Source: Lentisphaeria bacterium
GTDB taxonomy: Bacteria; Verrucomicrobiota; Lentisphaeria; Victivallales; Victivallaceae
Direction of reading: 5' to 3'
Assembly (NCBI GenBank): GCA_022768375.1
Contig: JALEMG010000062.1
Location: 1-53,768, forward strand
Length of the DNA: 53,768 nucleotides
Shown here: positions 15,122 through 23,266 of the stretch, in pieces
Layout of the letters: each line of letters starts with the position of its first letter
Position numbering within the stretch: position 1 is the stretch's first letter
The notes under the pieces: generated by a model
The model's input: only the letters and a program-made list of their open reading frames with translations
What the model was told of the DNA's origin: nothing
Databases searched by the model: none
Program-made: the position numbers and the translations under genes

Positions 15122-15798
15122 AAAACACTTGTTGGGGAGATTTCGTCAAGGGCATCTGGAAAGAGAACCCCGTGCTGGTGCTGCTGCTGGGCACCTGTCC
15201 GACACTGGCGCTGACCGGCAGCGCCGCCAACGGCGCGGGCATGGGGGCGGCCACCACGTTCGTGCTGATCGGCAGCAACGCCGTCATCAGTCTGATTTCC
15301 GGCATCACGCCCAAAAAGATCCGGATCCCGGTCTACATCGTGGTGATCGCGGCGTTTGTGACGGTGGTGGATCTGCTGATGCAGGCGTATGCTCCGCCGG
15401 CGCTGTACGCGGCGCTGGGAATATTCATCCCGCTGATCGTGGTGAACTGCATCGTTCTGGGGCGGGCGGAGGCGTTTGCGTCCAAGCACGGTCTGCTCCG
15501 CTCGGTGCTGGACGGCGCGGGCATGGGGCTTGGGTTCACGGTGGCGCTGACGCTGATCGGCATTATCCGGGAATTTCTGTGCGGCGGTTCGGTGTTCGGG
15601 ATCAAACTGATCCCCGGTTGGGAGACGGAATTTCTTCTTCCGGGGGCGGCGCCGGGCGCATTCATCATCGTCGGAGTGATCCTGGCGGTCAAGAGTTACT
15701 GCAACCGCCGGGCGGCGGTCAAGGCGGGGAAACTCTACGTGCCGCCCCGGGGATTGGATTGCCGCAACTGCCGGATATGCCGGATTCCCGGCGAGTGA
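15118..15798 (+). CDS. rnfE: Rnf complex membrane subunit E
   Basis: A 226-residue six-helix subunit paralogous to RnfA. Characteristic segments are LVLLLGTCPTLALTGSA and the mid-protein VVNCIVLGRAEAFASKHG; their Cys residues pair with those of RnfA. It closes the rnf block and is followed by a strong terminator. The extreme C-terminus is unusual: after the last helix it ends LDCRNCRICRIPGE, a CxxCxxC cluster that I do not recall from RnfE and that could bind metal. Confidence 0.94.
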   Translation: MKNTCWGDFVKGIWKENPVLVLLLGTCPTLALTGSAANGAGMGAATTFVLIGSNAVISLISGITPKKIRIPVYIVVIAAFVTVVDLLMQAYAPPALYAALGIFIPLIVVNCIVLGRAEAFASKHGLLRSVLDGAGMGLGFTVALTLIGIIREFLCGGSVFGIKLIPGWETEFLLPGAAPGAFIIVGVILAVKSYCNRRAAVKAGKLYVPPRGLDCRNCRICRIPGE

Positions 15799-15800
15799 AG

Positions 15801-15831
15801 GGGATTTTTCGGCGAAAAATCCCGGGTTTTT
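15801..15831 (+). terminator. Terminator of the purD-rnf operon
   Basis: A perfect 10-bp stem, GGGATTTTTC (15801-15810) with GAAAAATCCC (15814-15823), a 3-base loop, then GGGTTTTT. It directly follows the rnfE stop. Confidence 0.8.
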
Positions 15832-15842
15832 GCACGGTGGGC

Positions 15843-15871
15843 TTGTAAAAAGCGCGTTCGCAGTGTAATTT
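15843..15871 (+). promoter_or_regulatory. Promoter of the TPR gene
   Basis: -35 TTGTAA (15843-15848), 17 bases, -10 TAATTT (15866-15871), right after the rnf terminator. Confidence 0.5.
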
Positions 15872-15918
15872 ACAGTTGAGAACGTGGTTTGGAACGATAT
15901 TGGGGAAACGGCGATTTT

Positions 15919-17325
15919 ATGGAACGGAAAACGGTAAGTCAGGCGCAGATCTATGTCCGCGATGCGCTTTCCCGGGCGGCACGGTATGCCGCGGCACGTG
16001 ATTTCGAGAGTGCGATCCGGACGCTGGTGCCGGTGATCTGCAAGAATCCGGAAGTGGCCATGCTGTTCGACAAACTCCGGGAGTACGAACTGGGCAAACT
16101 CCGCATACAGGGCGGAGGGGCGAGATTTTTGGCCGGACTGGGCGCGGTGTTCAAGGCGCCGATCATCCGGATGGTTGCCATGGCCGACCCGGTCAGGGCG
16201 ATGGCGATGTGTGAATCCAGTCTGGCGTTCTGCGTGGACAACCCGCTCATTCTGGGCGCGCTGGCCGGAGCGGCCAGAAGCGCCGAGGCGCCGTGGGCGG
16301 AAGCGACGGCACTGGGAGTGCTGTGCAAACTTCATCCGGGCAATGCCGCGCGGATGAAGCAGTTGGCCGAGGCGATGCAGCGCAACGGACAGGCGCTGGA
16401 CGCGTTGAAGATCCAGCACGAGATGGTTTCCAAACTTCAGGTCAAGACGCTGGCGGACAAGTCGGAACTGCGTTCCGCGATGGCGCTGGCCAGCATTGAG
16501 CGAGGCAAGTTCAACGACCGCAAGTCCGGCAAGGCCAACACCGCGGATGCCGAGGACGCCGTCATCCAGCAGTTGCTGGACGGCACCATCCACGACGCGG
16601 CTCAGGCTCAGTTGCTGATCGACCGGTTCACGGCGGAGTTAAAAAAGAAGGATTCCATCGACATGCGGCGGAAACTGGCGGACGCCTACATGGTGGCGGG
16701 CAGGTACGAGGAGGCGCTGCAGGAGTATCGTAATGTGGCCGAGAAGGTCGGAGTGACCGATCCGGTGCTGGACAAGCATATCGAAAAAGCATACCTCGCC
16801 CAGTTGGGGGAGGCCGTCAAGCAGTTGCGGGCCCATCCGGAGAGTTATGAGAGCCCGGAGGAGCAGATCGCGGAGTTGGAAAAGGAGATGGCGGACTACC
16901 GGTGGCGGCACACCGTGCGGCGGGCGGAGATGTTCCCCAACGACATGCAGTTGCAGTTCGACTTGGGCGAACTGCAGTTTGAACGGGGGATGATCGACGA
17001 TGCGGAGAGGACCTTTACGGCGGTTTCCGACAACCCGCAGAAACGCCGGGGCAGTCTGGTCTACCTGGGGCGGTGCGCACTGCTGAAAAACGATGCGCCC
17101 AAGGCGGTGGAGATGCTGCAGACCGCGGTCAAGGACATGGCGCGGCTGGACAAGTATAAACGGGAAGCGCTTTACTACCTCGGGAATGCGCAGGAACTTG
17201 TCGGGGACGCGGCGGCGGCGCTGGAGTGCTACCGGACGATCAGCGCCAGCATGTCGGATTACCGGGACGTGTCGCAGCGGGTGGCGCGTCTGCGGGAGAC
17301 CGCGCAGCAGACGGAGATGCATTGA
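15919..17325 (+). CDS. Tetratricopeptide-repeat protein, cytoplasmic
   Basis: A 468-residue helical protein without signal peptide or membrane segment. TPR-like helix pairs are seen in the N-terminal third (ARDFESAIRTLVPVICKNP), in the middle (MRRKLADAYMVAGRYEEALQEYRNVAEK) and near the end (ALYYLGNAQELVGDAAAALECYRTIS). Such proteins act as scaffolds. A TTG at 15889 would add ten residues, but with the promoter at 15843-15871 it would leave almost no leader, so ATG 15919 is preferred. It is followed after 32 bases by the Ala/Pro-rich membrane protein, which may be its partner. Specific role unknown. Confidence 0.75.
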   Translation: MERKTVSQAQIYVRDALSRAARYAAARDFESAIRTLVPVICKNPEVAMLFDKLREYELGKLRIQGGGARFLAGLGAVFKAPIIRMVAMADPVRAMAMCESSLAFCVDNPLILGALAGAARSAEAPWAEATALGVLCKLHPGNAARMKQLAEAMQRNGQALDALKIQHEMVSKLQVKTLADKSELRSAMALASIERGKFNDRKSGKANTADAEDAVIQQLLDGTIHDAAQAQLLIDRFTAELKKKDSIDMRRKLADAYMVAGRYEEALQEYRNVAEKVGVTDPVLDKHIEKAYLAQLGEAVKQLRAHPESYESPEEQIAELEKEMADYRWRHTVRRAEMFPNDMQLQFDLGELQFERGMIDDAERTFTAVSDNPQKRRGSLVYLGRCALLKNDAPKAVEMLQTAVKDMARLDKYKREALYYLGNAQELVGDAAAALECYRTISASMSDYRDVSQRVARLRETAQQTEMH

Positions 17326-17357
17326 CGGCAGGATCATATAAGCGAAAGGAAAACAAG

Positions 17358-18161
17358 ATGGCTGACGAGAACAAAACCACGACTTCCGCTCCGATGGAGG
17401 AGGATACCCGGACCCGTAAGACGGTGCGTCTGCGGGCCATCGCTCCCGAAGTTTCCGCGGCGGAGGCCGCGGCTCCGGCAACTCCGGTCGCAGCAACTCC
17501 GGTCGCAGCGGCCCCGGTGGGGGACGGTGAAGACACCACCACTCGCAAGACGATTAAACTCAAGCCGCTTCGTCCCGCCGGCGCAACTCCGGCGGCTCCG
17601 GTTGCGTCGGCCCCCGCCGCTCCGGCAAGACCGGTCCCGACGGTGAAACCGACGACTTCGGTCGCAACTCCGGTAACTCCGGCTCCGGCGGCTCCGGTTG
17701 CGGCTCCGGCGACTGCGCTGGACGAGGAGGATACCCGGACCCGGAAAACCGTGATGATCCGGCCCGCCGCTCCTCCGACGGCGAAACCGGCAACTCCGGC
17801 AACTCCTGCTCCGGCAACTCCGGCGGAGGAAACGGCCTCCGACGCCGATCGGACGGTAAAAATTCGGCGTCCGGCAGTGCCGCCCAAACCGGCGGCGGCT
17901 CCCAAACCGGCCGTGCCGAAGCCGGTCGTCCCGGCGGTTCCGAAAGCGGTTCCTGCGGCAGTCCCGACAACCCCGGCGGTCCCCGAACCCGTCGCGGCGG
18001 CTTCGGTTGCCGCCGAACGGTCCGGCGCGGCGACGGTGGCCTGCACCGTGCTGGCGGCGCTGGCGCTGATCTGCGTGATCGGGACCGCGGTGATCACTAC
18101 GGCACACTATTTAAAGTTTGAACGGCATGTTGAGGTGACGCTTCCCGGTCTGCCGAAGTGA
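17358..18161 (+). CDS. Ala/Pro-rich protein with repeated Thr/Arg motif and C-terminal membrane anchor
   Basis: A 267-residue low-complexity protein. A motif of the form E-D-T-x-T-R-K-T-V-x-L/I-R/K recurs at about 14-26, 58-70 and 123-136, with a shortened copy (DADRTVKIRRP) near 162-172. Between the copies are long Ala-Pro-Thr-Val linkers. One hydrophobic helix (about 224-249) is followed by an 18-residue tail, so it is probably a tail-anchored-like protein with the repeats in the cytoplasm. ATG 17358 follows AAAGGA. No family is recognised. The spaced Thr/Arg motifs look like docking or phosphorylation sites. Confidence 0.7.
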   Translation: MADENKTTTSAPMEEDTRTRKTVRLRAIAPEVSAAEAAAPATPVAATPVAAAPVGDGEDTTTRKTIKLKPLRPAGATPAAPVASAPAAPARPVPTVKPTTSVATPVTPAPAAPVAAPATALDEEDTRTRKTVMIRPAAPPTAKPATPATPAPATPAEETASDADRTVKIRRPAVPPKPAAAPKPAVPKPVVPAVPKAVPAAVPTTPAVPEPVAAASVAAERSGAATVACTVLAALALICVIGTAVITTAHYLKFERHVEVTLPGLPK

Positions 18162-18187
18162 CTTCGGCGCAGGGGAGGGTTCTGGCA

Positions 18188-18225
18188 CGGGAGGAACGCC
18201 GGGCGTTTCTCCCGCTTTGGTTTTT
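18188..18225 (+). terminator. Terminator after the TPR/repeat-protein pair
   Basis: CGGGAGGAACG (18188-18198) pairs with CGTTTCTCCCG (18204-18214), including one G-U, around CCGGG, and is followed by CTTTGGTTTTT. It ends 45 bases before kdsB. Confidence 0.65.
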
Positions 18226-18270
18226 CGGCGTCGGCGCGGTTCCGGCGCATCATCGACAGGAAGTGAAAGT

Positions 18271-19113
18271 ATGAAAAGTCTCATTGTCATTCCGGCCCGG
18301 TACGGTTCCAAACGATTCCCCGGCAAACCGCTGGCGGAACTGGGCGGCAAGGCGATTTTGCAGCGGGTCTGGGACGTCGCCGCCTCGGTCTGTGCCGAAC
18401 GGGGGGATTGTGAAGCGGTGGTCGCCACGGAAGAACCCGCCGCTTCCGGCGAGGGCAGCGCGCGCATCGTGGCATACTGCCGGTCGCATGGCATTCCGGT
18501 GGAGATCACTCCCGCCAGTTGCCGTTCCGGTTCCGACCGGGTGTGGGCGGTGGCGGCGGCCCGGCCGGAGAAGCCGGAGGTTCTGTTGAATTTGCAGGGA
18601 GACAATCCGCTCTGTCCGCCGCAGTTCCTGCATGCGCTGCTGGATGCGTTTGAAGCGCACCCGGAGACGATGGTGGCCACGGCGTATACTCGATTGGATT
18701 GGGCGGCGCTGGAGGCTCTGCGCGAAGCCAAGCGGACGTCGCCATTTTCCGGGACCACCGTGATCGTCGGGCGGGACGGCAACGCGAAATGGTTTTCCAA
18801 GAACATCATTCCCGCGATTCGCGGCGAGGAAAAACTGCGGGCGCAAAGTGCACTCTCTCCAGTCTGCCGGCATGTCGGACTGTATGCGTATCAATTCGCG
18901 GCGCTGGCATTTTTCTCCCAGGCGCCGCAGGGGGAGTACGAAGCGTTGGAGCAGTTGGAGCAGTTGCGGTTCCTTGAAAACGGCATCCCGGTGCGGATGG
19001 TCCCCGTGACCTACCCGGAATGGCTGGATGCCGGGGCCGGCGGAGTGGACAGCCCGGAGGATCTGGCCCGGGCGGAGAAGATTCTGGCGCGGGCCGGGGG
19101 GCGGTCGGCATGA
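18271..19113 (+). CDS. kdsB: 3-deoxy-manno-octulosonate cytidylyltransferase
   Basis: KdsB activates Kdo as CMP-Kdo for lipid A-core assembly, evidence for an LPS-bearing outer membrane. The 280-residue protein starts with IVIPARYGSKRFPGKPL, the nucleotide-binding signature. It then has VVATEE, SGSDRVWAV and NLQGDNPL (usual QGDEP; here Asn replaces Glu) and a C-terminal HVGLYAYQ and VDSPEDLARAE. The family is usually 245-255 residues; the extra length is in the middle. The frame extends to 18217, but ATG 18271 after AGGAAG fits the family start. Its stop overlaps the next gene (ATGA). Confidence 0.93.
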   Translation: MKSLIVIPARYGSKRFPGKPLAELGGKAILQRVWDVAASVCAERGDCEAVVATEEPAASGEGSARIVAYCRSHGIPVEITPASCRSGSDRVWAVAAARPEKPEVLLNLQGDNPLCPPQFLHALLDAFEAHPETMVATAYTRLDWAALEALREAKRTSPFSGTTVIVGRDGNAKWFSKNIIPAIRGEEKLRAQSALSPVCRHVGLYAYQFAALAFFSQAPQGEYEALEQLEQLRFLENGIPVRMVPVTYPEWLDAGAGGVDSPEDLARAEKILARAGGRSA

Positions 19114-19805
19114 GCGGAGTCACTCGATTGATCGTGGTGCGCCACGGCAATACCTTCAACGCCGGGGACGTGATTTTGCGGGTCGGCAGCGCGACGGATT
19201 TGCCGCTGACGGAGAAAGGTCTGCTTCAGGGGGCGGCCGCGGGCCGGGCGTTGCGCGATTCCGGTTATCAGGTGGATGAGATCTGTTATGCGCCGCTGCT
19301 GCGGACGAGACAGAGCGCCGAAGGCATCGGAGAATCGTTCCCGGATGCGGTGATGCGTTCGGAGGAGTTCCTCACCGAACTGAATTACGGTCAGGACGAC
19401 GGACAACCGGAGGCCGACGTGGTGCTGCGGCTGGGAATTGCGGCCATGCGGGAGCGGATCACGCCGCAAATCACGCTGGACGCGTTGCGGGAAGCTGGTA
19501 AAGCGGCATTGAACGCGTGGGATGCGGAGGCGGTTCTGCCTGTCGGCTGGGAATTTCTGTCCGGCCGGGCGGCGAATTTGCCCGGCCAGTGGCGGGATTT
19601 CGCCACCCGGTGGGCCGCCGAACATCCCGGCGGGACGGTGGCGGCGGTGACCAGCAACGGCATTGCCCGATTTTCCCGGGCTCTGCTGCCGGACGGTCAG
19701 GCTCCGGAGGGGTCGCTGAAACTGTCCACCGGCGCGTTCGGAGTTTACGAGTACGACGGCGGATGCTGGCGGTGTGTCGCGTGGAACGTCCGTCCGGCGC
19801 TGTGA
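19110..19805 (+). CDS. Histidine phosphatase (phosphoglycerate-mutase superfamily)
   Basis: A 231-residue protein with the RHG catalytic motif near the N-terminus ([13 protein letters not shown]) and a TRQSAEGIG segment. The second catalytic region is altered from the usual GHG/SHG: the C-terminal part reads [11 protein letters not shown], with Asn-Gly where His-Gly is expected. Activity may therefore be reduced or specialised. It is coupled to kdsB upstream by ATGA and precedes hisF by 13 bases. Substrate not predictable. Confidence 0.78.
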   Translation: MSGVTRLIVVRHGNTFNAGDVILRVGSATDLPLTEKGLLQGAAAGRALRDSGYQVDEICYAPLLRTRQSAEGIGESFPDAVMRSEEFLTELNYGQDDGQPEADVVLRLGIAAMRERITPQITLDALREAGKAALNAWDAEAVLPVGWEFLSGRAANLPGQWRDFATRWAAEHPGGTVAAVTSNGIARFSRALLPDGQAPEGSLKLSTGAFGVYEYDGGCWRCVAWNVRPAL

Positions 19806-19818
19806 GGGTGTGAGAATC

Positions 19819-20616
19819 GTGGGCGCGGTGCGGCGGATTATTCCCTGTCTGGACGTCAAGGACGGACGGGTGGTGAAAGGGGTTCACTTCGTGGATCTGG
19901 TGGATGCCGGAGACCCGGTGGGGTGCGCGTGCGCGTATGACCGGCAGGGAGCGGACGAACTGGTGTTTCTGGACATCACCGCCACGCTGGACGCCCGGGG
20001 GACGATGCTGGACATCGTTCGGCGCAGCGCGGAGAAATTGTTTATCCCGCTGACCGTCGGCGGCGGGGTGCGGAGTGTGGAGGATTTCCGGGCGCTGCTG
20101 CTGGCCGGGGCGGACAAGGTCTCGGTCAACAGCGCGGCGGTGCGGCACCCGGAACTGCTGACCGAGGCGGCGGAGCGGTTCGGCCGTCAGTGCGTGGTGT
20201 TGGCGCTGGATGCCAGGCGGGTCCCGGGAGAGAGCCGGTGGGAAGTTGTCACTCACGGCGGCACCCGTTCCACCGGCGTGGACGCCGAGGAATGGGCGGT
20301 CCGGGCGGTGACCGCCGGAGCCGGAGAGATTCTGCTGACCAGCATGGACCGGGACGGCACCGGGATCGGTTACGATTGCGAATTGACGCGGCGGATATCC
20401 CGGGCGGTCAATGTGCCCGTGATTGCGTCCGGAGGCGCGGGGAATTTGGAGCATCTGCGCGAGGTGCTGGACGAGGGGTGTGCCGACGCGGTACTGGCCG
20501 CTGGGATGTTCCATTTCGGGCGGGTGACGGTCGGAGAGGCGAAGGAGTATTTGCGGGCCCGGGGCATCCCGGTGCGCCCGCTGCAGATTTTGCAACCATC
20601 AAACAACGGAGGATGA
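19819..20616 (+). CDS. hisF: Imidazole glycerol phosphate synthase cyclase subunit
   Basis: HisF forms imidazole glycerol phosphate and AICAR from PRFAR, using ammonia from the HisH partner. The 265-residue TIM barrel has [16 protein letters not shown] with the first catalytic Asp, LALDARR with the second, phosphate-binding [11 protein letters not shown] and [11 protein letters not shown], and [13 protein letters not shown]. The frame is open to 19774 inside the previous gene. GTG 19819 gives a normal N-terminus; GTG 19810 is an alternative. No other his genes are adjacent, so the pathway is dispersed. Confidence 0.93.
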   Translation: MGAVRRIIPCLDVKDGRVVKGVHFVDLVDAGDPVGCACAYDRQGADELVFLDITATLDARGTMLDIVRRSAEKLFIPLTVGGGVRSVEDFRALLLAGADKVSVNSAAVRHPELLTEAAERFGRQCVVLALDARRVPGESRWEVVTHGGTRSTGVDAEEWAVRAVTAGAGEILLTSMDRDGTGIGYDCELTRRISRAVNVPVIASGGAGNLEHLREVLDEGCADAVLAAGMFHFGRVTVGEAKEYLRARGIPVRPLQILQPSNNGG

Positions 20617-20623
20617 TTCAATT

Positions 20624-21955
20624 ATGGCAGAAGATGTGAAACAGCGGGCGCTGGCCTACCACGAACAGGGCAAACCGGGCAAGATCGCGGTGGTGCCGAC
20701 CAAACCGTGCAAAACGGGAGACGATTTGAGCCTGGCCTACACCCCCGGCGTGGCGCAGCCCTGTCTGGAGATCAAACAGGACGCGGAGAACGTATGGCGT
20801 TACACGTCCCGGAGCAATCTGGTGGCGGTGGTCAGCGACGGGACCGCGGTGCTGGGGCTGGGCAATATCGGCCCGGAGGCCGGACTGCCGGTCATGGAGG
20901 GCAAGGCGGTGCTGTTCAAGCACTTTGCGGATATCGACGCCGTCCCGCTCTGCCTCGGAAAAGTGTTCAACGACAAGGGACGGACGGACGCCGCCAAACT
21001 GATCGCGGCAGTGGAGCATCTGGAGCCGACTTTCGGCGGCATCAATTTGGAGGACATCGCCGCCCCCGCCTGTTTTGAGGTGGAGCGGACCTTGAAGGAA
21101 CGGATGCGCATTCCCGTGTTTCACGATGATCAGCACGGGACGGCGATCATTTCCCTGGCGGCGATCCTCAACGCGCTGCAATTGCTGGGCAAGGACATCG
21201 CCCGGTGCCGGTTCGTCGTCAACGGCGCGGGCGCGGCGGGCATCGCGTGCAGCCGGTTCTATCTTGCCGCCGGAGCGAAGAAAGAGAACTTCATCATGTG
21301 TGATTCCAAGGGGGTCATCCACACCGGCCGGAGCGATCTCAACGCGGAGAAGGCGTTTTTCGCCGCGGAGACGTCCTGCCGCACGCTGGCGGAGGCCATG
21401 GTCGGGGCGGATATTTTTCTCGGATTTTCCGCGCCGAACTGCGTGACCGGCGCGATGGTGCGGTCGATGGCCGAAAACCCGATCATTTTCGCCATGGCCA
21501 ACCCGGTGCCGGAGATCTATCCGGAGGAGGCGCTGGCCGCCGGAGCCGCCGTGGTCGGCACCGGTCGGAGCGACTTCCCCAATCAGATCAACAACGTGCT
21601 GGGATTCCCCGGGATTTTCCGCGGCGCGCTGGACGTCCGGGCCCGGGACATCAACGAGGAAATGAAACTGGCCGCAAGTTGCGCGCTGGCGGAACTTGCC
21701 GCCGCGGAGATCCCGGCGGAGGTCGGCGCGGAACTGGCCAAGGCCTATCCCGCCGATGCCGCGCGGGGGCTCTTCCGCGGCCCGGCCGGGATCAAACTGG
21801 AGATGGTCATTCCCAAGCCGTTCGACCCCCGGGTGGTGCCCCATGTGGCCCGCAAAGTCGCGGAGGCCGCCATGCGGACCGGCGTGGCGCAACTGAGGAT
21901 CGACGATCTGGATGCGTACGAGGCGGCGGTGGCCGCCCGATTGCGGAATCGGTGA
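20624..21955 (+). CDS. maeB: NAD(P)-dependent malic enzyme
   Basis: Oxidative decarboxylation of malate to pyruvate. The 443-residue protein is the short form without the C-terminal phosphotransacetylase-like domain found in many MaeB proteins. It has the malic N-terminal domain ([39 protein letters not shown]), metal-binding [10 protein letters not shown], and a Rossmann segment [14 protein letters not shown] 20624 is 7 bases after hisF, with GGAGG ahead. With the PEPCK at 38818 it gives routes between C4 acids and pyruvate/PEP. Confidence 0.95.
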   Translation: MAEDVKQRALAYHEQGKPGKIAVVPTKPCKTGDDLSLAYTPGVAQPCLEIKQDAENVWRYTSRSNLVAVVSDGTAVLGLGNIGPEAGLPVMEGKAVLFKHFADIDAVPLCLGKVFNDKGRTDAAKLIAAVEHLEPTFGGINLEDIAAPACFEVERTLKERMRIPVFHDDQHGTAIISLAAILNALQLLGKDIARCRFVVNGAGAAGIACSRFYLAAGAKKENFIMCDSKGVIHTGRSDLNAEKAFFAAETSCRTLAEAMVGADIFLGFSAPNCVTGAMVRSMAENPIIFAMANPVPEIYPEEALAAGAAVVGTGRSDFPNQINNVLGFPGIFRGALDVRARDINEEMKLAASCALAELAAAEIPAEVGAELAKAYPADAARGLFRGPAGIKLEMVIPKPFDPRVVPHVARKVAEAAMRTGVAQLRIDDLDAYEAAVAARLRNR

Positions 21956-21973
21956 TTTCGGAGCATACTTCGC

Positions 21974-23266
21974 TTGATCGAACTGGAACAGGAATTGGCG
22001 GAAGCCAAAGCCCGGCGCGCGTTTCTGGTCGGGTTTCAGGAGCCGGACGAGGATCCGGCCCTGATTGCCGCCCAGTTGGATGAATTGGCCGATCTGCTGC
22101 GCAATCTGGACTTCGTGCCGTTGGAGCCGGAGATCGTCCGGCTGCGCGGCCATCAGGTCCGGTACCGGTGCGGCGTCGGCAAGGCGGAGGAGATCGCCCG
22201 GCTGGTCATGGAGTGCGAAGCCGATCTGCTGGTGTTCGACACGCCGCTGACGCCGTCCCAGCAACGCAACTGGGAGCGTTTGGCGAAGTGCCCGGTGGCA
22301 GGACGGGAGGAGATCATCCTGGAGATTTTCGCTTCCCGGGCGCAGACCCGCGAAGCGGTATTGCAGGTGGAGTTGGCCCGCAACGAATATTCCCTGCCGC
22401 GACTGCGGCGGGCGTGGACGCACTTTTCGCGGCAGCGGGGCGGCGGAGCCACCAACCGGGGCGAGGGCGAGGCACAGTTGGAGACCGACAAGCGGCTGCT
22501 CCGGCGGCGGATCCAGCAATTGAAATCCGAATTGGCCGTGGTGCGAAAACAGCGGGCCGCCCAGCGTAAATCCCGACTGCGCCGTCCGGTGCCGCAGGGC
22601 GCGATCGTCGGGTACACCAATGTAGGCAAGTCGTCGCTGCTCAATGCGCTGACCGGTTCGGAGGTGCTGGTCAAGGATCAGTTGTTCGCCACGCTGGACC
22701 CCACCGCCCGGAGGATCGCCCTGCCGGACAATCAGGAGATGGTGCTGACCGATACGGTGGGATTCATCCGCAATTTGCCGCACCAGTTGGTCGAAGCATT
22801 CAAATCCACGCTGGAGGAGGCGGTGCTGGCGGATATTCTGCTGCTGGTGCTGGATATTTCCAGCGATGAGATCGACGCGGAATGGGAAACGACGCTGGGG
22901 GTGCTTCGGGAACTGGGCGCCGAGGAGAAGCAGATCAAGATCGTATTCAACAAATGCGACCGGCTCGACCCGGAGCGGGACGCGGTGAAACTGGCCCGGC
23001 TGCGGGGGATGTTCCCCGGGGCGATCTACCTGTCGGCCCGGGACGGTTCCGGGCTGGACACGCTGAAGCGGTTTCTGGCCGATTTCGCCGGGCGGAGCCG
23101 ACAGTTGCTGAGGGCGGTGATCCCGCCCGCCCGCCACGACCTGATCGCGCTCGCGCACGGGGTCGGTAATGTGTACGAGGAGAAATACGCCCAGGATGGC
23201 ACGGTGGAACTGGTGTTCGCCGTCGGGGAGAAACATCAACACCGCTTCAAGGAGTTTTTGCGATGA
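21974..23266 (+). CDS. hflX: GTPase HflX
   Basis: Ribosome-associated GTPase that splits or rescues stalled 70S ribosomes. The 430-residue protein has the HflX N-terminal domain (residues 15-130, with GHQVRYRCGVGKAEEI), a helical linker containing RGGGATNRGEGEAQLE (155-170) and a G domain: G1 GYTNVGKSS (213-221), G3 DTVGFI and G4 FNKCD. The start appears to be TTG 21974, preceded by GGAG at 21960-21963; no ATG fits better. Its stop overlaps the next gene start (ATGA), coupling it to the large coiled-coil protein. Confidence 0.94.
   Translation: MIELEQELAEAKARRAFLVGFQEPDEDPALIAAQLDELADLLRNLDFVPLEPEIVRLRGHQVRYRCGVGKAEEIARLVMECEADLLVFDTPLTPSQQRNWERLAKCPVAGREEIILEIFASRAQTREAVLQVELARNEYSLPRLRRAWTHFSRQRGGGATNRGEGEAQLETDKRLLRRRIQQLKSELAVVRKQRAAQRKSRLRRPVPQGAIVGYTNVGKSSLLNALTGSEVLVKDQLFATLDPTARRIALPDNQEMVLTDTVGFIRNLPHQLVEAFKSTLEEAVLADILLLVLDISSDEIDAEWETTLGVLRELGAEEKQIKIVFNKCDRLDPERDAVKLARLRGMFPGAIYLSARDGSGLDTLKRFLADFAGRSRQLLRAVIPPARHDLIALAHGVGNVYEEKYAQDGTVELVFAVGEKHQHRFKEFLR

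Noticed and set aside
17461-18010. Short repeated DNA units, considered as a CRISPR or minisatellite
   Set aside because: The repetition is codon-level Ala/Pro/Thr coding in one frame with variable spacing; there are no constant repeats and unique spacers.
17240-18097. Ala/Thr/Gly-rich 285-residue minus-strand frame resembling a surface protein
   Set aside because: It is the reverse of the Ala/Pro-rich repeat protein, whose repeats, start site and membrane anchor are coherent on the plus strand.
20618-23242. 874-residue minus-strand frame opposite maeB-hflX
   Set aside because: Antisense shadow of two well-supported genes, with no recognisable domain.
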